Source of the DNA: CALARM01 sp964431735
GTDB taxonomy: Bacteria > Vulcanimicrobiota > SpSt-956 > JAKJGF01
Length of the DNA: 43,393 nt
NCBI GenBank assembly: GCA_964431735.1
Contig: CAYSLJ010000045.1
Coordinates: 1-43,393, forward strand
Reading direction: 5' to 3'
The first letter of the stretch is position 1, and each line of letters opens with the position of its first letter. The notes beneath the pieces are model-generated. The model was given only the letters and a program-made list of their open reading frames with translations, made no database searches and was not told the DNA's origin. The position numbers and the translations under genes are program-made. Positions 16,766 to 25,400 of the stretch are shown here, one piece after another.

Positions 16766-16816
16766 TGTTACAGGAGATGTAACATAGTGACATTATGTAA
16801 CATGACAGATTGTCAT
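16766..16816. promoter_or_regulatory. Candidate activator binding sites (UAS) for the sigma54 promoter
   Basis: Three symmetric or related motifs: TGTTAC/GTAACA dyad (16766-16784, 7-bp gap), a second TGTAACA (16796-16802), and ATGACA/TGTCAT dyad (16802-16816). They sit 100-165 bp upstream of the -24/-12 motif, the usual range for NtrC-family enhancer sites. Confidence 0.42.
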
Positions 16817-16830
16817 AACATTACAAAAAA

Positions 16831-18543
16831 TCAAATATTATATTCTTTAATTTTTCTATAAATAGTCTGGCGGCTCATACCAAGATATCTGGCTGTATCG
16901 GTCTTATTCCATCTACATCTTTCCAGGGCAGAAATAATTATCTCTTTTTCATTTTCTATTTTATCAGAGTGAGGTAAAAAGGATGGTTCCCTGAGGTCAC
17001 ATGGCAGATCATCTACTGTTATAACAGAGTTACGGCAGAGGATAAAGGCATGTTCTACAGTATGTTCAAGCTCTCTGATATTTCCCGGCCATGAATACTC
17101 CAAAAAAATTCTCTGAACACCTGATGATATGCCTGTTATGTTCCTGTTAAATTTTTTATTCAATTTTTGAATAAAAAACTCTGACAGTAACAGTATATCT
17201 TCAATCCTTTCTCTCAGGGGAGGTAATTTTATTTCCACCACTTTCAGACGATAATAAAGATCTTCCCGGAACCGGCCGAGTCTGACCTTTTCCCTTAAAT
17301 CTTCATTGGTGGCTGCAATAACCCTTACATCTATTTTAATAGTTTCATTACCTCCTACCTGTTCAAATTCTCTTTCCTGAAGAACTCTGAGGAGATGAAG
17401 CTGCATATTGGAGGATATATTGCCTATTTCATCCAGAAAAATTGTCCCACCGTCAGCTTTCTGAAAACGTCCTATTTTATCTTTCAGTGCTCCCGTAAAT
17501 GCTCCTTTTACATGACCGAAGAGTTCGCTTTCGAGCAAACTTTCCGAGAGGGCTGTACAGTTCAATTTTACCAGGGGTTTACTACTGCGTATACCTTTAT
17601 AATGAAGGGCTTCCGCTACAAGCTCTTTCCCTGTGCCACTCTCTCCTGTTATAAGAACAGTACTCTGAACATCAGAAAGTATTTCAATAAGATCATAAAT
17701 CTTCTGCATTTCTTTACTTTTACCGATTATATTATAAAAACTTCTTCTTTCTTCCAGTTCTTTTTCAAGAACATCTATGTGTGTTTTATCCCTGATTACC
17801 AGCACTGCTCCTGAAAATAGTCCCTTTTCGTCTATAAGAGGAACGGAACTGATAGAGAACACTTTTTTAGAGGAGTTATTCTGTTCACATTCAAAACGAT
17901 CTATTTTTACAGGCTGTTTTTTTATTATAGTTTCCTCAAGCAGTTCAATACACTTATTACAGCTATTCTTTTTTAAAATCCTGAAAGGTTTACCTGTATC
18001 TTCACAATAAAAACCGCACATATGCTTAATTGCAGGGTTTAAATGAATGACATTCAAATCCCTGTCTACAGAAATAATTCCTTCTTCAAGGCTTCTGAAA
18101 ATAGCTTCAAGGTTCAGGCGATATGTTTCCTTTTCCTCCTCCAGAGCTTTTTCTTTTAATTTTTCTTCCACCTGATGTTTATAGATTGCTATTTCTATAT
18201 TAATGCGGAGCAATCTTTCGTCAAAAGGCTTTATCATATATCCAAAAGGCGCTGTCAGTTTTGCTCTCTGAAAGATCTGTTCATCTTCATAGGCTGTAAT
18301 ATATACGACAGGTATATTATAAAGTCTGTTCAGTGTTTCAGCAGTTTCTATTCCGTCAAGGAGGCCGTCTAGCTTGATATCCATAAGCACCAGGTCAGGC
18401 TGTATTTCAGATGCTTTTCTGATAGCTTCTTCACCTGACATAGCTGTACCTGTCACTGTATATCCCAGTTCTGCAAGCATTTTCCCTATTGCCATAGCTG
18501 AAATTTTTTCATCTTCAACAATTAAAATCTTTACTGATGGCAT
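16831..18543 (-). CDS. Sigma54-dependent response regulator (REC-PAS-AAA+-Fis HTH)
   Basis: A 570-aa NtrC-family transcription activator. The receiver has acidic pair E10/D11, phospho-acceptor D55 in LVLMDIKLDG and conserved K105. A PAS domain (about 140-255) contains CNKC (195-198). The AAA+ domain (about 273-500) has Walker A GESGTGKE (300-307), the sigma54 contact loop GAFTGA (347-352), Walker B GGTIFLDEIG (365-374) and arginine finger segment FREDLYYRLKV. A Fis-type HTH (about 525-567) ends the protein. It opens RNA polymerase-sigma54 complexes by ATP hydrolysis. The ATG has AAGGTG 7 bases upstream. An inserted PAS between receiver and AAA+ allows two inputs. Its partner kinase is not proven; the HisKA_2 kinase at 7135-10056, which lacks a receiver, is a good candidate. 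Confidence 0.94.
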   Translation of the reverse strand: MPSVKILIVEDEKISAMAIGKMLAELGYTVTGTAMSGEEAIRKASEIQPDLVLMDIKLDGLLDGIETAETLNRLYNIPVVYITAYEDEQIFQRAKLTAPFGYMIKPFDERLLRINIEIAIYKHQVEEKLKEKALEEEKETYRLNLEAIFRSLEEGIISVDRDLNVIHLNPAIKHMCGFYCEDTGKPFRILKKNSCNKCIELLEETIIKKQPVKIDRFECEQNNSSKKVFSISSVPLIDEKGLFSGAVLVIRDKTHIDVLEKELEERRSFYNIIGKSKEMQKIYDLIEILSDVQSTVLITGESGTGKELVAEALHYKGIRSSKPLVKLNCTALSESLLESELFGHVKGAFTGALKDKIGRFQKADGGTIFLDEIGNISSNMQLHLLRVLQEREFEQVGGNETIKIDVRVIAATNEDLREKVRLGRFREDLYYRLKVVEIKLPPLRERIEDILLLSEFFIQKLNKKFNRNITGISSGVQRIFLEYSWPGNIRELEHTVEHAFILCRNSVITVDDLPCDLREPSFLPHSDKIENEKEIIISALERCRWNKTDTARYLGMSRQTIYRKIKEYNI

Positions 18544-18589
18544 AGCAACACCTTATGGTGAGATAAGCAGAATTTTAACAAAGAAACAT

Positions 18590-18616
18590 ATTACAGATAA
18601 ATATAATATCTGTAAT
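18590..18616. promoter_or_regulatory. Perfect palindrome upstream of the sigma54 activator
   Basis: ATTACAGATA (18590-18599) and TATCTGTAAT (18607-18616) are exact inverted 10-mers with a 7-bp AT spacer, 47-73 bases before the activator start. It could be an operator, perhaps autoregulatory. Read on the plus strand it is followed by TTTTTT, so a terminator-like reading is possible, but no plus-strand gene lies upstream. Confidence 0.45.
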
Positions 18617-18785
18617 TTTTTAGAAGATTAAAATCCCTTATCTCTCTTAAATATTTGGTACCTTAATAAATATTATAATTTAAAAAATACTGTCAGTCAA
18701 GTGAAGAGGGTGAGAAGCAGGATCTTTAGCTGTATATAAGAAGTATATAGTGTATTTCATAACTATAAAAATTAATCAGAGTAAA

Positions 18786-18821
18786 GAGTGAAAAGAATAG
18801 GACGTTACTCACTTTTCACTC
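18786..18821. repeat. Inverted repeat of the CACTTTT class before copA
   Basis: GAGTGAAAAG (18786-18795) pairs exactly with CTTTTCACTC (18812-18821). The right arm belongs to the CACTTTT heptamer class. The remaining gap between the divergent activator and copA genes (18617-18785) shows an AT-rich TATAAT at 18673-18678 without a good -35. Confidence 0.5.
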
Positions 18822-18846
18822 CTTCTCAGTAACAGGGGTAATAATT

Positions 18847-21276
18847 ATGAAGAAAAAACAAAGTACACTTCCTGTCACCGGTATGCACTGTGCCGGCTGT
18901 GCAAATACTATAGAAAAAAGCCTGAGAAAACTTCCCGGCATAATGGAAGTCAGTATAAATTATGCAAAAGAAGAGGGAACTTTTACTTTTGATGCTTCTT
19001 CCACAGGTGAAAGAGATATTATAGAAAAGATCAAAGACATGGGATATAACGTGCCGGCCAGTAAGATAGAATTAACAATTAAAGGTATGAAATGTGCAGG
19101 TTGTTCTGCCGGTCTTGAAAAAATCCTTAACAATAAAATACGGGGGGTAATAACAGGCTCTGTAAATTTCGCGTCAGGGAAAGCTACAGTAGAATATATA
19201 GCCACTGTTACAACAAAAGAAACCATTATATCTTCAATAGAACAGGCTGGCTTTGATGCCGGTGAGATTACGACGACAGAAGACACAGTTACAGCAGAAG
19301 AAACAGACATGCGAAAATTCCTCATAAGCCTTTCTTTTTCTTTACCTCTTTTTTTACTGTCCCTGACATGGGACATGGGACTTATGGGAGCAATGGCTCA
19401 TAGCCTGCCGGTATTCTGGATTATGATGTTACTTGCTTTACCGGTTCAATTTTATACAGGTCTTGATTTTTATAAAGGTGCCTGGAAATCTATAAAAAAC
19501 GGCTCTACCGGTATGGATGTCCTTGTTTCGGCAGGAACTCTCACAGCATTCTTTTACAGTTTTTATGTTACTATCTTATTGACAGCAGGAAAACCTATTT
19601 CAGATCATCATATATATTTTGAAACAGGAGCTGTCATTATTACAATGATACAACTCGGTAAAATGCTGGAAAACAGGGCTAAATCCCGGACAGGTGATGC
19701 CATAAAAAGACTTATAGGATTACAGGCAAAAACGGCAAAAGTTCTGCAAAACGGCCAGGAAAGAGATATACCGGTAGAAGAAGTTAAAATAAATGATATC
19801 CTTATTGTAAGGCCTGGGGAAAAAATCCCTGTAGACGGCGTTGTTCTGGAAGGTTTTTCCTCTGTAGATGAAAGTATGATTACAGGTGAAACTATTCCTT
19901 CTGATAAAAAAACCGGAGATGAAATTACAGGAGCTACCATAAACAGGCAGGGATTATTAAAAATTAAAGCTACAAGGGTAGGGAAAGATACACTTCTGTC
20001 ACAGATTATACAGATGGTGCACCATGCCCAGGGAAGTAAAGCACCAATACAGAGAATCGCCGACAGAGTGTCAGGTATTTTTGTACCTTTTGTAATCATA
20101 GCTGCTCTGATTACTTTACTTGCCTGGTTATTTATTGCCGGTGCAGATTTCTCACATGCCATGGTCAGAATGGTAGCAGTTCTGGTAATTGCCTGTCCCT
20201 GTGCCCTCGGTCTTGCCACACCTGCAGCCATTATAGTCGGCACAGGGAAAGGAGCCGAATATGGCATATTCTTCAGAAACAGTGAAGCACTGGAAAAAGC
20301 CCATAAACTGAAAACAATAGTTCTGGATAAGACAGGAACTATTACAGAAGGAAAACCGGTAGTAACAGATATTGTAATCAATAAAAAATGGATAGATGAT
20401 AAGAAAGAGCTGTTACGCCTTGTAGCTTCTGCTGAGAAAGGGAGTGAACATCCACTCGGAGAGGCAATAACAGAAGAAGGTAAGAAAAGATCGCTCAATC
20501 TGTCCGGACCGGATAAGTTTGAAGCTATATCCGGGAAAGGTATAAGAGCCGTAATAGAAGGTAAGAATATTTTAGCAGGTACTGTAACATTCATGAAAGA
20601 AGAGAATATTAATTTTGATGATCTTACGGAAGATGTTCGCTCATTACAGACAAAAGGGGGAACAATTATATATATCTCCATTGACGGCACACCTGCAGGG
20701 GTTATTGCATTATCCGATACTGTTAAAGAAGGTTCTAAAGAAGCAATAGACACAATACACGGCCTTAATATAAAAACTGTAATGATAACAGGTGACAGCT
20801 GGCCTTCAGCTAAATCTACAGGAGAATACCTTCATATAAACAATATAATTGCCGAAGTACTTCCCGGAAATAAAGCAGAGGAAATTAAAAAACTTCAAAA
20901 AGACGGTACCGTTGGTATGGTAGGAGACGGCATAAATGATGCTCCTGCCCTGGCTCAATCAGATGTGGGAATAGCCATGGGAACAGGAACGGATGTGGCC
21001 ATGGAAACAGCAGATATTACACTTATGAGAGGAGATTTACGCTCTGTTCCTCAGGCTATATTATTGAGTAAAGCTACAATGAATATTATAAAACAAAATC
21101 TTTTCTGGGCATTTTTTTATAATATAATACTTATTCCTATTGCTGCAGGACTGTTTCATTCTTTCCTTCCCGGGCCTTTAGGAGACCTTCACCCCATGGT
21201 GGCAGCATGTGCCATGGCTTTCAGCAGTGTAAGTGTTGTTACAAACAGTTTAAGGCTCAGAAAGTTAAAACTGTAA
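18847..21276 (+). CDS. copA: Copper-exporting P1B-type ATPase CopA
   Basis: An 809-aa heavy-metal ATPase. Two N-terminal metal-binding domains are present, each with CxxC: GMHCAGC (C15, C18) and GMKCAGC (C83, C86). Transmembrane helices start at about 155. The actuator domain has GETIPSDK. The transport site is CPC at 450-452 in IACPCALGLATPAA, the phosphorylated residue is D494 in DKTGT, the HP dipeptide is in GSEHPLGE, and the hinge is GDGINDAPALA. The last two helices have YN (FFYNIILIP) and MAFSSVSVVTNSLRLR, the P1B-1 signature that specifies Cu(I)/Ag(I). It pumps monovalent copper out of the cytoplasm. No copper regulator or chaperone gene is adjacent, so it appears to be a single-gene unit. 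The length is normal. Confidence 0.96.
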   Translation: MKKKQSTLPVTGMHCAGCANTIEKSLRKLPGIMEVSINYAKEEGTFTFDASSTGERDIIEKIKDMGYNVPASKIELTIKGMKCAGCSAGLEKILNNKIRGVITGSVNFASGKATVEYIATVTTKETIISSIEQAGFDAGEITTTEDTVTAEETDMRKFLISLSFSLPLFLLSLTWDMGLMGAMAHSLPVFWIMMLLALPVQFYTGLDFYKGAWKSIKNGSTGMDVLVSAGTLTAFFYSFYVTILLTAGKPISDHHIYFETGAVIITMIQLGKMLENRAKSRTGDAIKRLIGLQAKTAKVLQNGQERDIPVEEVKINDILIVRPGEKIPVDGVVLEGFSSVDESMITGETIPSDKKTGDEITGATINRQGLLKIKATRVGKDTLLSQIIQMVHHAQGSKAPIQRIADRVSGIFVPFVIIAALITLLAWLFIAGADFSHAMVRMVAVLVIACPCALGLATPAAIIVGTGKGAEYGIFFRNSEALEKAHKLKTIVLDKTGTITEGKPVVTDIVINKKWIDDKKELLRLVASAEKGSEHPLGEAITEEGKKRSLNLSGPDKFEAISGKGIRAVIEGKNILAGTVTFMKEENINFDDLTEDVRSLQTKGGTIIYISIDGTPAGVIALSDTVKEGSKEAIDTIHGLNIKTVMITGDSWPSAKSTGEYLHINNIIAEVLPGNKAEEIKKLQKDGTVGMVGDGINDAPALAQSDVGIAMGTGTDVAMETADITLMRGDLRSVPQAILLSKATMNIIKQNLFWAFFYNIILIPIAAGLFHSFLPGPLGDLHPMVAACAMAFSSVSVVTNSLRLRKLKL

Positions 21277-21340
21277 ATGTTAACAATTTGTTTACAAAAA
21301 ACTACTTTACAGTAAAGGGATTTCATAGTTTAATACATGG

Positions 21341-21440
21341 TAGTTACCGGAGTAAGCATAATATAAATATATGCTCTCATTACGCGTAACCTGTGACGGA
21401 AGAAAACCCTTTATTACTGATTATGCCAGGGTCAGTAATA
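21341..21440. repeat. Family B repeat element
   Basis: 100 bp between TAGTTACCGGAGTAAGCATA and TTATGCCAGGGTCAGTAATA. The core CTCATTACGCGTAACCTGTGACGG is a degenerate heptamer tract. It lies between copA and the next small gene; the rest of that gap has only an SD. Confidence 0.6.
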
Positions 21441-21487
21441 CATATCCGGTATTATAACATGGAAAAATTCCAGGGAGGATTACATAT

Positions 21488-21793
21488 ATGCGAATAGGAG
21501 ACGAAAAAAAAGTTTTACTATCTCCTCAGCTTTCAGTAAAGAAGAAAGATGGTAATGAAATACCTAAAGATCAGGTGTTAATCTCGGCAGATGATAATAT
21601 AGGAAAATTGAAGAAACAACTTTCAGAACTTCATAAGAAAATAGGTGAAATTTCTCTTAAAAAAACAGGAGAAACAGGAGAACTGAAGAATTTGAAAGCT
21701 ATAAATACAGTGGAAGCTTCTGTAATATCAGCCATAGGGGGACCACTCGCAGGAGTTGCTGCAGACTATTACAATACCGAATTCAGCAACTGA
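21488..21793 (+). CDS. Small protein of unknown function (101 aa)
   Basis: I do not recognise it. A strong SD (AGGGAGG) 9 bases upstream and a clean intrinsic terminator right after it support a real, separately transcribed gene. The protein is basic and charged at the N-terminus (KKVLLSPQLSVKKKDG). A helical, coiled-coil-like middle follows (about 35-58, DDNIGKLKKQLSELHKKIGE). It ends with a short small-residue segment VEASVISAIGGPLAGVAADYY that is only weakly hydrophobic. No signal peptide or cysteine is present. It precedes a 40-aa ORF on the same strand. Confidence 0.65.
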   Translation: MRIGDEKKVLLSPQLSVKKKDGNEIPKDQVLISADDNIGKLKKQLSELHKKIGEISLKKTGETGELKNLKAINTVEASVISAIGGPLAGVAADYYNTEFSN

Positions 21794-21810
21794 AAATAAT
21801 TTCAGAAAAA

Positions 21811-21849
21811 TAAAGGGGCAGATTTTTTATCTGCCTCTTTATTTTTTTT
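21811..21849 (+). terminator. Intrinsic terminator after the 101-aa gene
   Basis: GGCAGAT with ATCTGCC (flanked by AAAGG/CTTT) forms a strong hairpin with a 5-T loop, directly followed by ATTTTTTTT. A textbook rho-independent terminator. Confidence 0.88.
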
Positions 21850-21862
21850 GTTATGTTCCCTA

Positions 21863-21892
21863 TTGACAAAAAGGTATAATTTATATTATTAT
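21863..21892 (+). promoter_or_regulatory. Sigma70 promoter ahead of the 40-aa ORF
   Basis: TTGACA at 21863-21868 is a perfect -35; TATTAT at 21887-21892 is the best -10 (18-bp spacer). It lies just beyond the terminator of the preceding gene and 45 bases before the ATG at 21938. Confidence 0.6.
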
Positions 21893-21937
21893 AACTTTTT
21901 CAAAAAAATAGACCATTAATCAAGGAAGTGAAATATT

Positions 21938-22060
21938 ATGAATAAAAAGATTTTTTATAAACCAGATGACAATTTAGATATGGCAGGTACTCTGGGCGGT
22001 CATCTTGTTGAAATAGCGCTTACTCATTTTAATGAAATGGAACAGACAGTTATTAAATAA
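21938..22060 (+). CDS. Small ORF, 40 aa, unknown function
   Basis: ATG at 21938 with AAGGAAG 9 bases upstream, its own near-consensus promoter, and a TAA at 22060. The product (MNKKIFYKPDDNLDM, then AGTLGGHLVEIALTHFNEM, ending EQTVIK) has a lysine-rich start, an acidic stretch, a GG pair at residues 20-21, and an amphipathic helix. It is soluble and shows no signal peptide. The DNLDMAGTLGG segment loosely resembles a double-glycine leader, but no peptidase-transporter gene is nearby, so I claim no function. It could be a leader peptide or a small regulatory protein. Confidence 0.5.
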   Translation: MNKKIFYKPDDNLDMAGTLGGHLVEIALTHFNEMEQTVIK

Positions 22061-22062
22061 AT

Positions 22063-22104
22063 CGTCACGCTTGACGCGTAATGCGTGATGGGTAACGGGT
22101 ATTT
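22063..22104 (+). repeat. Heptamer array, GACGCGT class (degenerate)
   Basis: Six 7-bp units: CGTCACG, CTTGACG, CGTAATG, CGTGATG, GGTAACG, GGTATTT. It starts 2 bases after the stop of the 40-aa ORF. Confidence 0.65.
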
Positions 22105-22105
22105 C

Positions 22106-22161
22106 CACTCTTCACTCTTCACTTTTCACTCTTCACTATTCACGACTCACTTTTCACTAAA
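22106..22161 (+). repeat. Heptamer array, CACTCTT class
   Basis: Eight exact 7-bp units: CACTCTT, CACTCTT, CACTTTT, CACTCTT, CACTATT, CACGACT, CACTTTT, CACTAAA. It directly abuts the GACGCGT-class array, so two classes are fused in phase-independent fashion. Confidence 0.8.
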
Positions 22162-22240
22162 AGCCATGACCGGAGCGGTCACAATCAAATATGAAAATGA
22201 ATAGACATTGAAGCATAAAACGTTATCTTTTTCATATAAA

Positions 22241-22319
22241 TTACTGACCTGCCCATAAAGGTTTTCCTCCCGTCAAGCGTAACGGGAGCATATATATTAT
22301 TTATACTTATCCCGGTAGA
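22241..22319. repeat. Family B repeat element (inverted relative to 12999-13096)
   Basis: TTACTGACCTGCCCATAAAGG, then a GTTTTCCTCCCGTCAAGCG core, then CATATATATTATTTATACTT. The order of blocks matches the reverse complement of 12999-13096. The stretch 22162-22240 and 22320-22450 shows no gene; no convincing promoter for the HEAT gene is seen. Confidence 0.55.
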
Positions 22320-22462
22320 GGATATTTATTTCTTTAAAAGAATATAAGACATTATAGTAGAAGATTTTCCTCCCGGATATTACATAATTCACATAAGACA
22401 GTTTTTGAAATCTGTATTCCGGGTAACTGCTATAATCTATTTTTCAAGAAAGGATGAGGTAT

Positions 22463-25400
22463 ATGTATAAAAAAGTAATGTTATGTGTATTATTTTTCCT
22501 CATACTATCCGCTACAACCCTGTTCGCTTCCGAAGATACAGGGACACTAATTAAGAATCTGGGTAGTCCTGATGCAACCATACAGCAGGAAGCTATGAAC
22601 GTGTTGATTTCCATGGGCAGTGAGGCTGTACCTGCTCTTCTAAAAGCTTTAAAGGATGAAAACAGTACAATAAGAAGTTCTGCTGCCACCATTTTAGGTT
22701 ATACAGGTGATGTCAGAGCTTCAGAACCTCTCATAACCCTTCTTCAGGACAGGGAACAAACTGTTGTTATTGCAGCTATAAATGCTCTCAGCTCTATGAA
22801 GCCAGCAGAAGCTACACCGGAGATAATAAAACAGCTCAAATCATCTGATTGGGAAATAAGACGTGCTGCAGTAGGAGTTCTTGGTTCTATGGAAGGCAAA
22901 TCTGTTCTGGATGAAATCATAAAAATTCTCAAGAATGATAAAGACAAAAATGTCCGTTCTTCAGCAGCATATGCCCTGAGTTACAAATATGACACAAAAG
23001 TTATCAAACCATTACTTGATGCTCTTAAAGACAGTGAAAGTGATGTAAGAATAGCAGCCATATCTTCCCTGGCCTATTACAAAGAAAATAATATAACAGA
23101 CAGTATGATAGAATGTCTTACATCTGATAAATCAGCAGATGTAAGAAGTGCTGCCGCTTCCGCTCTTTATGCTTTCCCATGTGAAAAGGCTATGGAAGCT
23201 CTTATAAAAGCTCTGGATGAACAGGATAGCAATGTAAGATACAGTGCTGCCAGTTCTCTTGGGTATATGAACTACCCTGCAGCTGCATCGGCTCTCATTG
23301 AATTAATAAAAAAAGAAACTGTTCCGGATGTAAAGGTTACTGCAATTTATTCACTGGGATATCTTCAGAACCCTTCAGTTGTTGACACTTTGCTGAACAA
23401 TTTAAAAGATAAAGAACCTTTAATTCGTACTGCATCTATTACATCTCTGGCATATTATAACGAAGAACGTGTGATAGATGCTCTCCTTAAAGTCCTTGAT
23501 GACAAGGAAAGTGATGTAAGAAATGCCGCAGTCTCTGCTCTTGCAAATCTTTCAGCAACATGGGGAAAGAAAATTGTTGAACCTTTATTGAATATGTTGA
23601 AAGACTCTAACAGCGATGTAAGGACTAATGCCATATACTGTTTTATGTCTTTAAATGATGAGAGAGCAGTAAAACCTCTTATAAATCTGCTCTTAAATGA
23701 CAGAGAAGGAACAGTAAGAAGTGCCGCTGCTTCAACATTATATTATTATAAAGGCCAGGAAGTTGAAGATGCTCTGATTAAAGCACTTAAAGACAGTGAT
23801 ACAACTGTGAGAGCCGGTTCAGTAAATTCCCTTTCCAGCAGATCTTCCAGAATTTTACCTGTTCTGCTGGATTTAATGAAAGACGATGATGAAAATATTC
23901 GAGGTACAGTTGCCTCAATCCTTTCAAGTTTTACCGCAGAGAAAGGAGTTCTGGAGGTACTGGTCGATAGTATGAAAGATAAGAGTCCAGCTGTTCGTAC
24001 TTCTGTAGCATATACCCTTGCATCGTATTCAGGTAATGAAAAAGTAAGAGGATTACTTATATCAGGAGCATCAGATCCGGATCCTTCCGTGAGAGCTGCC
24101 TGTGTATCTTCTCTGAAAAATTACACAGATGAAGAAGTTACAGCAAAACTCATAGAACTTTTAACGAAAGATACGGATGAAAATGTTCGCACCAGCGCTG
24201 CAGGTTCACTTGGCATCACAGGAGGAGAAAAAGCAAAAACCTCTCTTCTAAAAGCCCTTAAAGAGGATAAAAGCAGTAATGTTCGTTCTGTAGCTGTATC
24301 AAGCCTTGGTTACTGGCAGGAAGACACAGACGGTTCTATTACTAAAGCTCTTCTGGAAGCTCTTTCTGACTCTTCTGGTACAGTTCGTTCCACTGTTTCA
24401 TACACTATTGGAGACAGGCAGATAAAAGAAGGTGTATCTGAATTGATAAAACTCCTTCTTAATGATAGTGACGAATCTGTTCGTTGTGCTGCTGCCACAT
24501 CACTGGGAAACCTTCAGAGTCAGGAAGCAGTAAAACCAATGCTCAACGCATTGAAAGAAGATAACAGTATAAATGTAAAGTCTACTGTTCTGAATTATCT
24601 GTCATATTTCAAAGGACAGGAAATATATGATGCCATTCTGGCCTGCATAAATGACAGAAATCTGCAAATAACAGCCATTTATGCCATGCAAAATCTCGGT
24701 GACAACAGGGCGATAAAACCTCTTATGTCTCTGTTAAAATCTCACGACGGAGATGTAAAAGCTGCCGCAGCAACTGCTCTCGGCACATTACTGGTAAACA
24801 AAAGAGCTGCATCTGCAGAAAAAATTGATGACAAAGAAGAAATCTCCATTCTTCTTTCACTTATAGATGATGCAAATCCTTCAGTAAGACAGTCTGTAAT
24901 TTATGCTATCGGAAGTTCTTCCATAGATGAAGCAAAAGAGCCTGTGCTGAAAGCTTTAAAAGACCCTGATCCCGGCGTAAGAAATGCAGCTGCCTATGCA
25001 CTCGGAACTTATAAAGGTGACGATGTTGCCAATGCTCTTATTTCTGCTATGGATGACAGTGATTTAAGTGTAAGACAGGGAGCCATATCTTCTCTCGGTA
25101 TGACAGGTGGAGAAAAAGCGGTACAGGCTCTTATAAAGGCTTTAAAAGACAGTAATACCGATATTCGTCTCTATGCCGCATCTACTCTTGGCAACTTGAA
25201 AAGTACAGAAGCAGTAGAACCTCTGATGGGACTTGCAAATGACAGAGAGGAATCCGTAAGGAGTACAGTTCTGTCATCCCTTGGATATATAAGAGATGAA
25301 AGATCTGTGCCTGTATTAATAAAGGCTCTTGAAGACACAAGTCCTTATATAAGAGAAACTGCTGCATGGTCTGTCAGTTATTTCAGGTCAAAAGACACAG

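Noticed and set aside
19608..20753. A 381-aa reading frame opposite copA
   Set aside because: Shadow of copA: serine/proline-rich, no SD, no domain, and the sense strand is a fully conserved ATPase.
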